In this document: piece after piece, positions 13,176-24,596 of the stretch
How positions within the stretch are numbered: position 1 is the first letter of the stretch
Layout of the letters: every line of letters begins with the position of its first letter
NCBI GenBank assembly: GCA_017607445.1
Contig: JAEVHH010000002.1
Coordinates: forward strand, 8,028,001 to 8,092,000
Reading direction: 5' to 3'
DNA: 64,000 nt
Origin: Histoplasma ohiense
Taxonomy: Eukaryota; Ascomycota; Eurotiomycetes; Onygenales; Ajellomycetaceae
Translations under genes and position numbers: made by a program
Notes under the pieces: model-generated
The model's input: only the letters and a program-made list of their open reading frames with translations
The model's database searches: none
What the model was told of the DNA's origin: nothing

Positions 13176-14177
13176 ATGCCCTTCGACTCGACAGACAGAT
13201 CTCATGAGTGCGAATATGTAGATGAGGATATAGATTTCGCACCCGGTGATCTCGCTGATGATGATAGAGATGTTGAAATGGACGATGATGCCGATTTCCA
13301 GTCACACTATTCAGAAAAATACTCCTCATCTACTTCTACATCTAGTCGAGAGGATGAACCCTCGAAGGCGGATGATGAGGGTGTAATGCAACGCTCTCCA
13401 TTCCCATTCCATTCTTCTCTCCATGGTCCTAATGCATTTGCTCCCCCATTCTACAACCGTCCCCCAACGCCGCTACCGCCATCTCCTTCATTAACATCTC
13501 TCCTTCGACCGTCCTTTTCTACAACTACATCGCGGCCCACCACACCAGATAGCTCTGATGTTGAAACCCTGAATGACACAGAGGAAGCAGTCGCACGCTC
13601 TGCACGTACCGCAATTACTGTACCACCTGCAAGCCCTAAAGTTCCTACATATGAGTACTATGGATTTGTGCTTTATCTCGCTTCCTCACTCACCTTCCGT
13701 ATGCCGTGTCTTCGCTTCGTGCCCATTTCTACTCCGGGTCAGATTACTAATATGCTTGTGATAGTGATATACCTTTTGTGGTCATACCTTCCCTCGCCGT
13801 TTCTTCATCAGCTAGGGATTTATTACTATCCAAATCGCTGGTGGTCTCTTGCGATCCCATCTTTCCTTGTAATCACCATTATTTACATTTACATTGCATT
13901 ATCCGCTTATAATACTGGATATCTTACGCTGCCGATGAGTAGTATCGAAAATATTGTGGATGAAGTAGCAAATATTGCAGTCATTGATAGCAAGGGCAGG
14001 AGACGGCCTGGTGGATCTGAGAAGATGAATCCAAATGCTGCAACGGCACAAACAATGAGCCCTCAGAAAAGAAGGCTAGAGTGGAAATACATCTGGAATG
14101 AAGGAACAGATGCTGTGATGGACATACCCATTGGCGGTGTATGCGAGGTGCTTTATGGCTCGAATGAAACTGACTAG
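13176..14177 (+). CDS. gpi19: PIG-P/GPI19: GPI N-acetylglucosaminyltransferase subunit, 311 aa
   Basis: Small membrane subunit of the complex that adds GlcNAc to phosphatidylinositol, the first step of GPI-anchor synthesis in the ER. Model: 13176-13698 joined to 13765-14177, with a 66-bp intron that has a CTAAT branch site and fuses TTC C|TG ATA into FLIYLLW. The PIG-P domain (about residues 157-300) has YEYYGFVLYLASSL, WSYLPSPFLHQLGIYYYPNRWW and a second hydrophobic segment SLAIPSFLVITIIYIYIAL. The ~155-residue N-terminal extension is acidic and Ser/Pro-rich, probably disordered and cytosolic. Reading straight through the intron also stays open but puts an unrelated segment inside the first membrane span, so I prefer the spliced form. 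Confidence 0.9.
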   Translation: MPFDSTDRSHECEYVDEDIDFAPGDLADDDRDVEMDDDADFQSHYSEKYSSSTSTSSREDEPSKADDEGVMQRSPFPFHSSLHGPNAFAPPFYNRPPTPLPPSPSLTSLLRPSFSTTTSRPTTPDSSDVETLNDTEEAVARSARTAITVPPASPKVPTYEYYGFVLYLASSLTFRMPCLRFVPISTPGQITNMLVIVIYLLWSYLPSPFLHQLGIYYYPNRWWSLAIPSFLVITIIYIYIALSAYNTGYLTLPMSSIENIVDEVANIAVIDSKGRRRPGGSEKMNPNAATAQTMSPQKRRLEWKYIWNEGTDAVMDIPIGGVCEVLYGSNETD

Positions 14178-14416
14178 TAAACTCGCGTCTGAGCGGTTCA
14201 ATGCCACCATGTCGAGCACAATACCCTTTCCTCTGTGAGGTGATTGGTAATATATCTGCCATTCCGTTAATCAAAATCTTCATGGGAGAAGCGCAACAAA
14301 CCGGTCGACGGGAATCTTGATTGAATAGCCTTCGTCGTTACCCAACAGCCCGATCCATCCATTTTTGAGTTTTCCACTGCTAGAACTATGTGCGGTCTCG
14401 TTGCCTGGTTTTCCTG

Positions 14417-14418
<2 letters not shown>

Positions 14419-14452
<34 letters not shown>
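14419..14452 (+). repeat. Poly(A) run of 34 bases
   Basis: Uninterrupted A34 just 3' of the PIG-P gene. On the minus strand it is a T34 run ending TTTAGCAG, so it could serve as a polypyrimidine tract for an unrecognised minus-strand exon (14280-14410). I do not call that exon. Confidence 0.9.
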
Positions 14453-14456
<4 letters not shown>

Positions 14457-16495
14457 GGGGACTGCGAAGGACGGTATGATTGAAAATGTGAAGTTCAAAA
14501 ATTGAAACGCTGCTTGCGTAAGTTAGACCATAAGTTAGAAGAGAATTTGATATAAAACATAACTATCATCTGCCCTCATCCGAACTATGTTCCATAGTAT
14601 CATTTCGACATATCCAGTTTGTTGATGTTTAACAAGGGAATGAGATTGGAGGATGGATGGATGAGCGGAAATATCCGAGATATCCGCGTGAATCGACACA
14701 AGTATTCAAATAACGTTGCTGCACAGTCGGATTGCGTACACCTGTTCACCTTCCGAATCCAAATAACATACATCCAGTTGACATCCTCAGTATTTTTCCA
14801 TTCGCCCGTATCTTCACTGATTCTCAGCAAATTATTTCATGTGCATTTTTCTCGGCAGTCCTGGACGATCAACGGTTTCAAATCATCGGGTGGGCGGGGA
14901 TGTATAACATGTAATATGACTTCTCCAATCATTTCCTTTGCGATTGTTTTCCGTCCCCGCCCCATTTGTGATGGGTATGTGCATCGATGAAAATATTTCT
15001 TCACATTAAACATCATTTGTTAAACATAGCCGTCATTTTCTGCTGGTGCGGAGCACTAGCACCTACTCTATATCCTGAACAATCATCGGTATGAGCGCAT
15101 CTTATATCCTGTACAAAGACAATATGAATGACCTTCCGCGATGGTCAAAATTCTCTCATCACCAATGGTGTAATCATCAACTAGCTGAATAGTACGGAAA
15201 GGCCTGATTTTTTTTGTCTCTACAGGCGCGTGAAAAACAAATCGTTGCAAATGCTTGAAATTTATATGATAAGAATGTTGCATTCCAGCTGGCAAGCCCC
15301 CTAAATGATTGGATTGGATTTAGAGGCTTGAGGCCTAGGCTGTCAAGTTAGGCACCGAGGCTTCATAGCATCTACTGTGAGGAGTGGATTTATTTGAGTT
15401 GTGATCTTGATTCTAGTTTATATCGTGTATGGACTTGTTTTTCACGCCTCTGTGCTCGGTTACAAAGTAATGTGAGTTTTATTTCGTCCATGCGTCATGT
15501 ATTACTTGGGAATAAGAAGGCATTGCAAAGGCTAACGTATATATTGGGATTGGCTATGCTCTACTGGGAGATATTGTGCGCCTTCTGTGGGACGTCTAAG
15601 TGGTTGTATTAGCATGTCGGCAGCTGAGGCATATATTTGTGGTGCGCTAGTCCGTGATAGGCAGCCTAGGGCCAACACCTTCATTTGGTTATGACAAGGG
15701 ACCATTCGGTCTTAGTAAAACAATATAACTTGACGTGGTTGAAATTTCACACAAATCATTCAATAAGGATGTAGAAAGGTAGACAATATACAGAGGCGAT
15801 GGATGACATCAAATATAGTAGGAATAGAAATGCAAGGGGGAACAACAACAACAATTATAATAAGAATAATGATATGTTTTATCTCAGCAAGCTCAGACGC
15901 TTCTCAGGATAATTGCTGTTTTAACACTGATTTGATGATTAGTCACTTTTTAAAGAAGCTAATCTCAAATAAGTAATCAACTAGCCCAAAATAGTCATAT
16001 CACACGATGTGAAACATCTGAGAAAAAACAGTTCCAGTTTGTTAGCAACACGGGAACGATTTGCTCTATACCTTGTGTATGGGTGAGGATAGCAAACCAA
16101 CCCCATCTATTCAGCATCTCTGTACCACCTTAGGACCTAGAGAAATCAATGTTCTCGCGATGGTATCAATTTTTATTTTCATATTCTCATTTATTAGATA
16201 TGAAGTATCACCTCAAAGTGAATCCATTTTTTTTTGAACACGGGAAGGATTTGCTATTTGCTTGATTTCAACAAGAAATAAAGTGACCATTTTCAACAAG
16301 ATACATCTATATTAAATATTGATTTTTTTAATATAAAAATTATATATTTATATTCTTCTTCTCTTTGGCTACAATCTAAGGTGGTTCACAAATCTCAAAG
16401 ATATATGACTATTGTGTAATTGAAAGTCAAAGTTGAGAAATTTGAAGAATCTATGAAAATCTCAATAATCTCCACAGGAGCATGAACCGTTCCTT

Positions 16496-16591
16496 CTCAG
16501 ACCCTCTGGCGAGGATTGCCCTGAGCACATGACTTGTAACTAAAGTAGTTTAGTGTCATGCTACTGCAACCGAGCCAATAGAGGGTCTGAG
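16496..16591. repeat. 96-bp inverted-repeat (foldback/MITE-like) element
   Basis: The left end CTCAGACCCTCTGGCGAGG and the reverse complement of the right end CTCAGACCCTCTATTGGCTC share a perfect 12-bp terminus. They continue as an imperfect inverted repeat almost to the centre. No clear target duplication was found. Confidence 0.5.
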
Positions 16592-16656
16592 CTCGCTGAG
16601 ATAAGATATGTTGGCATCCCTCGCTATAATGCCACGTGACCACACCAATTAGAAAC

Positions 16657-16723
16657 TGTTAGGCCACTGGGGCAAAAGAGCTCTCTCACACCAGCGCCAT
16701 GCACCAATCCAAACCCCCCAACA
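16657..16723 (-). mobile_element. Solo LTR of the short-LTR (TRIM) family, 67 bp, TSD GAAAC
   Basis: Read on the minus strand it starts TGTTGGGGGGTTTGGATTGG and ends CCCCAGTGGCCTAACA, matching the LTRs of the TRIM at 33250-33705 with a ~20-bp internal deletion. It is bounded by the perfect 5-bp direct repeat GAAAC at 16652-16656 and 16724-16728, as expected of integrase-mediated insertion followed by LTR-LTR recombination. Confidence 0.85.
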
Positions 16724-17315
16724 GAAACAAACTTTGCGCGCGAGGGTTCTTAAGTAAGCAATTGAACAAGCCTTCGGACAGGTGTTCTCTTCAAGGATTA
16801 AAGAAAAGATTTTTAGCAAAAATTTAAGGACTAATTGTATTTATTAGATTCCTTAGTTGAATCTCCTATCTGTATAACCAAACCCAAAGAAGAAAACAAA
16901 ACAAAAGGAATCTCCCTTTAAAGAATGAAAAACAAACAGGCTAAGAAGAGAAAGGAAGTAACAAGGGTGCATCTAAGAACCCATGTGGAAAGAAGGGTTC
17001 AGTTAGGGAAGGAATCTCTCTAGAATCTCTCTCAATTTAAGCAGCGCCCGTTAGATAGTTACAATAAACCAACCTTCCACCTCCATCATACATTAATTTA
17101 GAGGAAAAGAAATGCCCCACACAGCATGTTCTCAAAGATGAGCTGGGGCAATAAATAATCAATAGGAAAGGGATTAGCAAGTGAAGGGCTTAATGCAAAA
17201 CATACACCAACAGAACATGCCAGTTATTACAGATAATTTTCATAAAATATATGCTCCAGGGCCCTTTGGAAAGGGGGGAATGAGGGAGGTGGTAGAAATT
17301 GCACTTCTTCTTTCA

Positions 17316-20300
17316 TTATCTTGAGTCTCGCGAGTAAGCGGGGTGGTATGTCTGCCCAGAGTGTTTAGAATAGGGATCATGTTGATGCTGATTCGGATGG
17401 TGATGCTGACGCATTTGATGTAACCCCTGTTGCTGTGGTCCCTGGTTAGGGTGGTCGGCGACAATACTAGAAGGAAACGAAATCCGGCCTTGAGGAGGTT
17501 GGTGCAAAGTTGATGGTGGGGTGTAGGATCTCTCCAGACTTGAGCTCTGATGCGAGTTCTGCGGGGAAATAGAAGCATTGCCAGACGTCAGGTGGCCCGG
17601 CTGCAAATGCGACCCATTGTGGCTGAATGATGCGGTGTTATGTTGATTTCCTGGACCGAGCGAGGAGATATGCTGGGGTAGGTGTTGGTGTCGCTGGTGG
17701 TGGTGCTGCTGATGAGATTGCCGTAGGGTGGGGTGGTGGGTAGGGGAACTAGGCGGAACAATGGGCTGCATATGTTCAGAACTTCCACCAACCTGGCCAT
17801 TGTGCTGGGGATTGGGTCCAAGTTCATGTCCGGCTGAAGCATGATGCTGGCGTTGCTGTGGCTGACTTAAGGGGCTTTGAGAAAACGGTGGGTGTTGCTG
17901 GTTTTGGGTTAGGGTTGGAGCTGAAATTTGGAGTGGGGAGGGCGGTTGCATTGGCAGACTTAAGAGGTCAGGATAAGGAGGGTGTTGCTGGGTCTGGGGT
18001 AGGATTGGCGCTGAAATTTGGAGTGGGGAAGGCGGATGCTGCTGCTGGGATGTTTGACGAGAGTAAGATATTGGGTTATGACGAAGCTGAGGGGAAGGTT
18101 GGTGAAAACCCTGGGATTGTAATGTTAATGGAGAATCGTACTTTCCAAGGTTATCATGAGACTGATGCTGAGATTGGCCTTGGAGCCCCGTGGGTTGGGA
18201 TCGTTGTACCTGTTGTGATACCTGTGGGTTATATGAGGTACGGTGGTGCTGGTGTGCTTGCTGATGAACATTTGACCCTGCGTTTGTGGTCTGTTGGGTA
18301 GCGCTCATATATCCTAGGTTTGATGTTTGCTGAGCTGGCAAACGGGAAATGCCACGGTCGGTAGCTTGAGACAGCTGGCCCCTCGGGTCCAGCCTCGCCA
18401 TCCAATCCTGGCTAATCGTTCCAGATCCAGCCATGGAGCTAACAGAATAGCTGGGATGCTCAGAGTAGGAGCGATGCGCGGCGTTTTGTACTTGATTTCG
18501 TGGCGGGTTTTGCGATTGTTGGGCTGGGTATGGAGACCTTTGCGGGAGTTGCCTGCTAGAGTACGCAGACTCTTCGCGAGTCACGGACTGCGACTGTTCG
18601 TATATTGGATTTGATATGGAGTATGGTTGTGGAGTTTTTGCCTTTAAGTTTTGATCACTGACAAACCTCTTTCGCGAGGGTGGCTCCTCGGAGTCATTTA
18701 ATATGTTCATAATATTTGACCGTTTAGCAGGCACTTGGCGTGGAGGGTCCAAGAAGACTTGCGCCGGGGTCGAATTTGGACGAGGAATCTCTTTGGTAGG
18801 TGACATTGTAGGTGGTAGTTGGTTCATACCTACGAATTGGTTAGGGGGTGGCAGAACTGATTTCAGCGGTTCAACTGTATCATTGCGAAGTAGACTCGCT
18901 GACTCTAACTCTTGTTTCGGGACGCGCTGAATGGGAGATGCGGCTGTCGATGTAGGAATAGCTATGCTCGAACGTCCCGAGTGTGTCCGTGTCACAGGGG
19001 TAGTCGGGCTGTTTGTCTGGGACTGCTGAAGATATTGCGTTTGAGAAAAGCGGGGAGGTTGGGTTAGCGACTGAGGAGGGCGCAATGTTTCCTGAGTCTC
19101 TTTAGGTCGGGGTAGTAGGTCACTATGAGACAAATTTTGGATGTGTAAAGTGGAACCTCTTCCCTGATTCTGCAAAGAATTCCCATCCGGTTGCTGGTTT
19201 TGCCTTTGAAGCTCCGGAGACCGAACGCTGAGAGGAGGAATAGGAATTATGGTGAGGTTATCTTTTCTTTCGTTGCTGAAATATCCAGCTCGAGGGCCTT
19301 GCTGATTGTGTTGCGTTTGTGGCGGCTGGGGACGAATGGCACGGGGTCGTAACTCGTCGTTTGCTGGTGGTAGTGGAGTTCCGGGAAGGGCTGTTGCTTG
19401 AGCGAGAGGGTAAAACCTAGGCTGAGAACGGTTCCCATCGAGTCGCGATCGAGTTTGAGTCCCTGGTGGGTGTGGAGTCGACAGAGTAACGGTTGAGGCG
19501 TTTGGTTCGGAGGCCAGAGACGCATCCACTGACTCCGTAGCTTCAGTATTTGGCGCGAGCGGCCGCGAAGAAACAGAAGATGGTGTAGCTTCGTAGCGTC
19601 GTTTGGGAGGGATATTTGGAATTGGAAGAGGGCCTGGGGATTCCCCACTTAACCTCTTGGCCTCAGCCATCTCAGCGTATTCCTCCAAAGTTGTTTGTCC
19701 AGAGTCAACACGCCTCTGGAAATAATTTTTGACCTTGTCAAAATGTAATGAGTCAGTTGGGAAGCTGTAGCATCTATCATGTTAACGGATCCTTACCATT
19801 GTAGGGGTTTTGGTCCTCATATATTGGGAGATAGCTTCGAAATTTTTCCCAAAATGTCTAATAAGGTCTGGGAATTCGCGTTGCTCCGGTACAGACCAGT
19901 AGCTTGTGGGCTGGAGAAACCCAGATCTGGTCTCGACAGGTTTTGCCGATACTTCAGGTTCGACAGCGTCGAAACCATAAACGTTCTCTTTCTCACAGGC
20001 ATTGGTAGGTTTTCCTTGTTGAGTGAGATGATCTGGAGCAATATCCTTCTGCTCTTCCTTCTTTTTTGTAACCACCAATTCTGGCACCGTATCCGCTAGC
20101 CCGTCGTGTTCAATTATTGGTGTCACAGCAATTGGAGTAGTTAGTGAGGATTGCTGTTGTGCCTTTGCGCGTTTACCGCCGCGTCCACCTCCCGCTTTTC
20201 CGCCACGTCTGCCGGGAGCCTTCTCTGCTCCGGGATCCGCTGGATCCTTCACGTGGTTTCCTCTTTTTCCCGAACTGGGAGTAGGTGTGCTGTTCTCCGT

Positions 20301-23300
20301 ATCCGGACCAACTTCACCAAAAGTCGGGGCCGCAGCTCGTCGAGGTCTGCCGGTATCAGTGACAGCAAGTGTTTCTGCTTCGTCACCTTCGTCATCGGGC
20401 CGAACACCAAGATCTGACATGAGAGCATTTGATTTTGGATTTCTCGTAGCAGTCGTCCTTTTCCCGCGTTTTCGAACATATTTTCTGTTCAACTTGGCCT
20501 TGTACTTGAATTCTTGTTTTGTAACATAGTAATGATTGATACACGCCTGAAAGTCCCGTCCTGGAAGATATTCCGCAATTTTCCCCCATTTTTTGGGATG
20601 CGCTAAAAATGCCTCTGTGAAAACCTTCTGTTCCTCAGGTGTGAAGTCGTCAGGTGTCGGATGAAATGCGAAAACCTCAAACGCAGTAGCAGGATCTACG
20701 GCATGGTTCGTGTCTTTGAAAACGAAAGCTTGTCTCTCTTGTTCTTCGAACATATCCGGGATGAGCGCTTCTTTAGTTATATCTGGCTTCGCAGGCCCTT
20801 CCTTTTCACGACGACGTGCTTGCTCTTCTTGGGCAGTAATGGTGGACGCTATCAGCGCATTTTGGAAGTCAAGCTCGCTGTTAAGTTTGTAACCTCTTCT
20901 TCCTTCGGTGGTGGCGCTTGGTGTAGTAGCGGTTCCCGAAGCTGACGGTGGGGTGGATGGACCTGGAGTGGTTGTCTTCTCTTGTCTGCTCGTGCGATCA
21001 AGCTCTTCCACTGCCACCCTCCAAGGTTTGTAATATTTAGCATACTCTCGTCGTAGTTCCTGATGCTGAAGGTATGTTCTTTTACGCTGCTTCGCTAATT
21101 CCTCGCGAAGAGCCTCCTTCAACAGATCGTGCGATCGAATCGTTTCTTGATAAGCTGATATGTCGGAAAAAGGTGTAGGTGGCCCAGATTGGAGAAAAGG
21201 AAGGCTTTCGAGCGATAACATTTCGAGGGGAGGACCAGTGTGCGCTTGGGCAATTGGTGACGAGGGTGGCGGAACTTCAATATCCTGTGCTTCTCTTGCT
21301 GATACGGGAATGACAGCTGGAGGTTGCTCTGGTCTCTCAATTTCAATTGCCGCGTCTGGTAGGTCCATATATGTGGGGACAACCCCCTCAGCGAGGATAC
21401 CTAACATTTGAATTTGCAGCAGTAGGTCAACTATAACAGGATCCTGAAGAGTTGAGGGTGGCATTTCGGAAGCCAAAGCTTGCATTTCCTTTTCAAATCG
21501 TTTCTCCCCCTCGTTGAAATCTTCTTCATCTAAATCATCTTCCTCATCTGTTTCTTCCCCGCTGGATTGTCCAAACGTGAGGGGGGCCGCGACTCGCTCT
21601 GCTATCGGTGGAATTGTGGCAGAAAGCCCCTGGTTTTCCGAGGATGCATCTACAACCACTCCGATAACATTGTTTTCGTCCTGACCGGAAAGACGATCGA
21701 TGCGCTCAGTAAGTGGCGATAACTTGGAATCTTCTCGATGAGGGAAACCCTCAAGTTCGTGAGATTTATAAACATCAATCACGTTGAATGACCCTCGGTC
21801 CTTGTCTTCATATACGTCGCGCTTTATAGGGGATGGAAAATTCATGATGGACGGTCCACGACTCGCATACCCTGGGCGAACCCATTGATTACTAGGTTTA
21901 GGTGCGCTCCTTGGAGCATTTGATCTCTGAAGCGCTCGTGGTCCTGTGGGAATACAAGTCAAAGAAATTCGGGGAGACGTCTTCGATCCAGGGGACCTAA
22001 ATGAAGCGGATGGCGGGACAGGCGGTGAGCCAGACCGGTGAGAGAGTGAAATACCTCCCATTGATTGCGAGGTAGGTGGAGATCCAGATGAAGAGTTTGG
22101 TCGGGGGCTGGCTCGTAATCCCAGAGGCTTAGTGTCCTGGGATGTCGCATCTGCCTGAATTGATGAATGAATTGCATCCTTTCCACCATATACACCTGCT
22201 AAGGCAGATGGATCACGCATAGTCATGCTCGGGGATCTCGATGATGGTGGAAAGTGCCGTGCTGGGCGAAGTGGTGCCTCAGCTTTCCCCCGAACATCTG
22301 GAACATGCTGACGGGGGATTCGGGCGTCATGAGAGTGTTCAAACTCTAATCTCTCAGCTCTTGGTCCAGTAGGCGGTAATACGGGCAAGGAGGAGGACAC
22401 ATCCAGATGTTCTTTTTCTGGCTTACGAGTAGTCGGTGTTGTGGAAACTTCCGCTAAGCCCCTGGCTTGGGTGGATAATGTGGAAGGAACGTCATTGGGG
22501 CTAATGATGGATCCGAAGGCAGGGACTTCTGGGGCGGATGGGGGAGGAGAATGTTGTGAAATGAGCCGACTTTGTGGCACATCTAAACGGACTGGAGGAC
22601 GCTCCTGTCGATCAGACTCCTGCCAAGAATCCTCCGTGTTTAGTGCCGGGAATGTGGGTTTCCTAGTTAACTCATGGATTTCGGGTTGGATAGCTTTTTT
22701 GGTACTAAGCGTGGATGACGAAGATGGAGTAGGTGAAGCTGGAGGAATGACGGCTGATGTACTTTTAAGTTCGGTTCTGGTTGAGGGTCGATCTTTTCTC
22801 CGCGAGTCCGGGCGTTCACAAGGCCGTTCGCGTTCTCTATCGTCTCGTTCCGAACGCCGATCATCTTCACGCCTATCAAATCTATCATAGCGTTCAAGAT
22901 CCCTATCCCTATCGCGATCACGGTCGCGGTCACGTTCACGATCCCTCCATCCATCCCTCGAACGGCTTCTGCGTCGGAAAGAGTTGCGATCGTCCAAAAA
23001 GCCCCGGCCCCTCCCCCTCTCACGGTCGCCACGGCCCCGGCCTCGCAGAGACGGACCACAAGGAGGAGATGTATCGTGCACCCCAATTACGGAACCGGTG
23101 GGCCCATCTCTGGAATTTCGGCGTATCCTGGACGAATCAGAATCTCTAGGAGCTGGTTCTCTGGAATCGCGAAAGTCCCGTAGTGGAGGCGACCTTGATC
23201 TCCCACGGCCAGAAGGAACGCGGGTATCTCTGGAATCAAAAACACGGTCTCTTCGGGGCCAGTCTCTATCCATATCTCTTCTAAATGAAAGGGCCCCATC

Positions 23301-23579
23301 GCGCATATCTCGGGAATCATGATCCCTCTCGCGGTCCCTCAAGTCACCGCGTGCTGGGAAGCCCCTGCCTCTAGGACCAGGAGGGACAAAAGACATGCCT
23401 CTTGACGAGTCAATTAGAGCTTTTGGGCCACGGGGGGGCTCCCTTCCCAGAGGTGTTGAATTTCCATCGTCGGAAGCTCGAGGGCCAGAAGGGATATGGG
23501 AGGAGATTTGAGGTGCGGCGGGGCGACGGTCGATATGCCGATGGGGAGATCGCTCTCGAGGCGGAAAGCGAGACGCCAT
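17316..23579 (-). CDS. snt1: Snt1/N-CoR-like SANT-domain protein (Set3 histone deacetylase complex), 2066 aa
   Basis: Nuclear corepressor scaffold. In yeast Snt1 is a subunit of the Set3C deacetylase complex. Model: complement of 17316-19733 and 19797-23579, joined across a 63-bp GT-AG intron, 2066 aa. The N-terminal ~300 residues are rich in Arg/Asp/Ser, including an RDRDRDRD run. The central part is disordered and Pro/Ser-rich. SANT1 starts near residue 985 (FTPEEQKVFTEAFLAHPKKW, then GRDFQACINHYYVTKQEFKYK). SANT2 lies at about 1225-1275 and spans the intron (YWSVPEQREFPDLIRHFGKN, then KTPTM/VKNYFQRR), which confirms the splice. The last ~780 residues are low complexity, rich in Gln, His, Ser and Pro. 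Start chosen: ATG at 23579 (MASRFPPRERSP). An in-frame codon chain extends slightly upstream without a better start. Confidence 0.9.
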
Positions 23580-24556
23580 GTAAGAAACCAACCATCCAAC
23601 AGCGATCACACGAAAAGAATAAATATGGAAGAGAAAGGCGGGAAGCAGTAGAATGACGCTGAATGGAGAGTCTTATTCTTGTCAAGTGTTGGAGAACTTC
23701 TGGAATCCGAGTGGCTCCTCACGTGATATTCAAGATGAAACCTGCCTATTTTGGGATTAGCGTACGGGTATCGAGCCAAGGGTTTATGAATCGGCGGAGA
23801 AGGTTTCAGAAGAGGATGAGGATGACGGAGATGATATCTCACCCTTTGGAAAGGCAAATAGAATGGAAGAGGAAGAGGAGGAAGAACTAGATCCTGGAGA
23901 CTTTCGATGGATAGGATGAAGGTTCGGAGTGGCGATTAGGAAAGCCAGATATTTTGCACCACTCAAAAACAGTAGAAGAATTTGCAATAAAAGGATGTAG
24001 TTCTTCGTTATATACACTGTCAACATCTAGCAACTAGGATAATAATTAGCATCTATGTATATGAAACATCAGATTTACTTCTAAGTTAGCAATAACTAAT
24101 GTATTATAGACATTATAATACTACTACTTTTAAAATCGTTGCCATCCCTAAGCCCTCACACTCGGCACTATGCTGTTCGCTGCAGTACGCGTGATCAGGA
24201 GGGTCTTCAGCAGTCTGATCCGGAACAACCTAACCCCGATACTAAAATTCGGCATCAATCGACTTGATGACTGCTTCTGCTTTCCCTGACTGAAAACTAG
24301 TAATTTCAAGTTTTTCTTTCTTTCTTTTTGTTGTTCGTTATGTTTTGCCCTTATAGTTGTTTATCACTGGGGGCTCTAAGCTAATGGCTGGAGAATTGGT
24401 GATAGATATGTTTTGTTCCATCGTCGAACCACCATATGACCGGAGAAGGCTTCACAAGGCGAAGGGTTCCTACTAACCATTCCGAGCTAATTGCACAGCT
24501 AATCGACTGGCAGCCCGGACAGAACACTGTATCTTGCAGAGTTTGACACGCACACC
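23580..24556. promoter_or_regulatory. Divergent intergenic region between snt1 and the deoxyhypusine synthase gene
   Basis: About 1 kb between divergent starts. It contains a pyrimidine-rich CTTT repeat near 24310-24330 on the plus strand, of the kind common upstream of fungal genes, and an AT-rich core at 23990-24130. No gene seen. Confidence 0.5.
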
Positions 24557-24596
24557 ATGCCTTTGCAACCTGCAGGGCCTCCCTCCTCGGCCACCG

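Larger units (their letters stand above)
14178..17315. other. AT-rich intergenic region, 3.1 kb
   Basis: No gene is supported. Two minus-strand open segments (14280-14410 and 15083-15280) look mildly protein-like but match nothing I recognise and cannot be joined by good splice sites. The part from 15.7 to 17.0 kb is AT-rich and contains a direct repeat (ACACGGGAA.GATTTGCT near 16048 and 16238), a hairpin-like element at 16496-16591 and a solo short LTR at 16657-16723. Confidence 0.5.
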
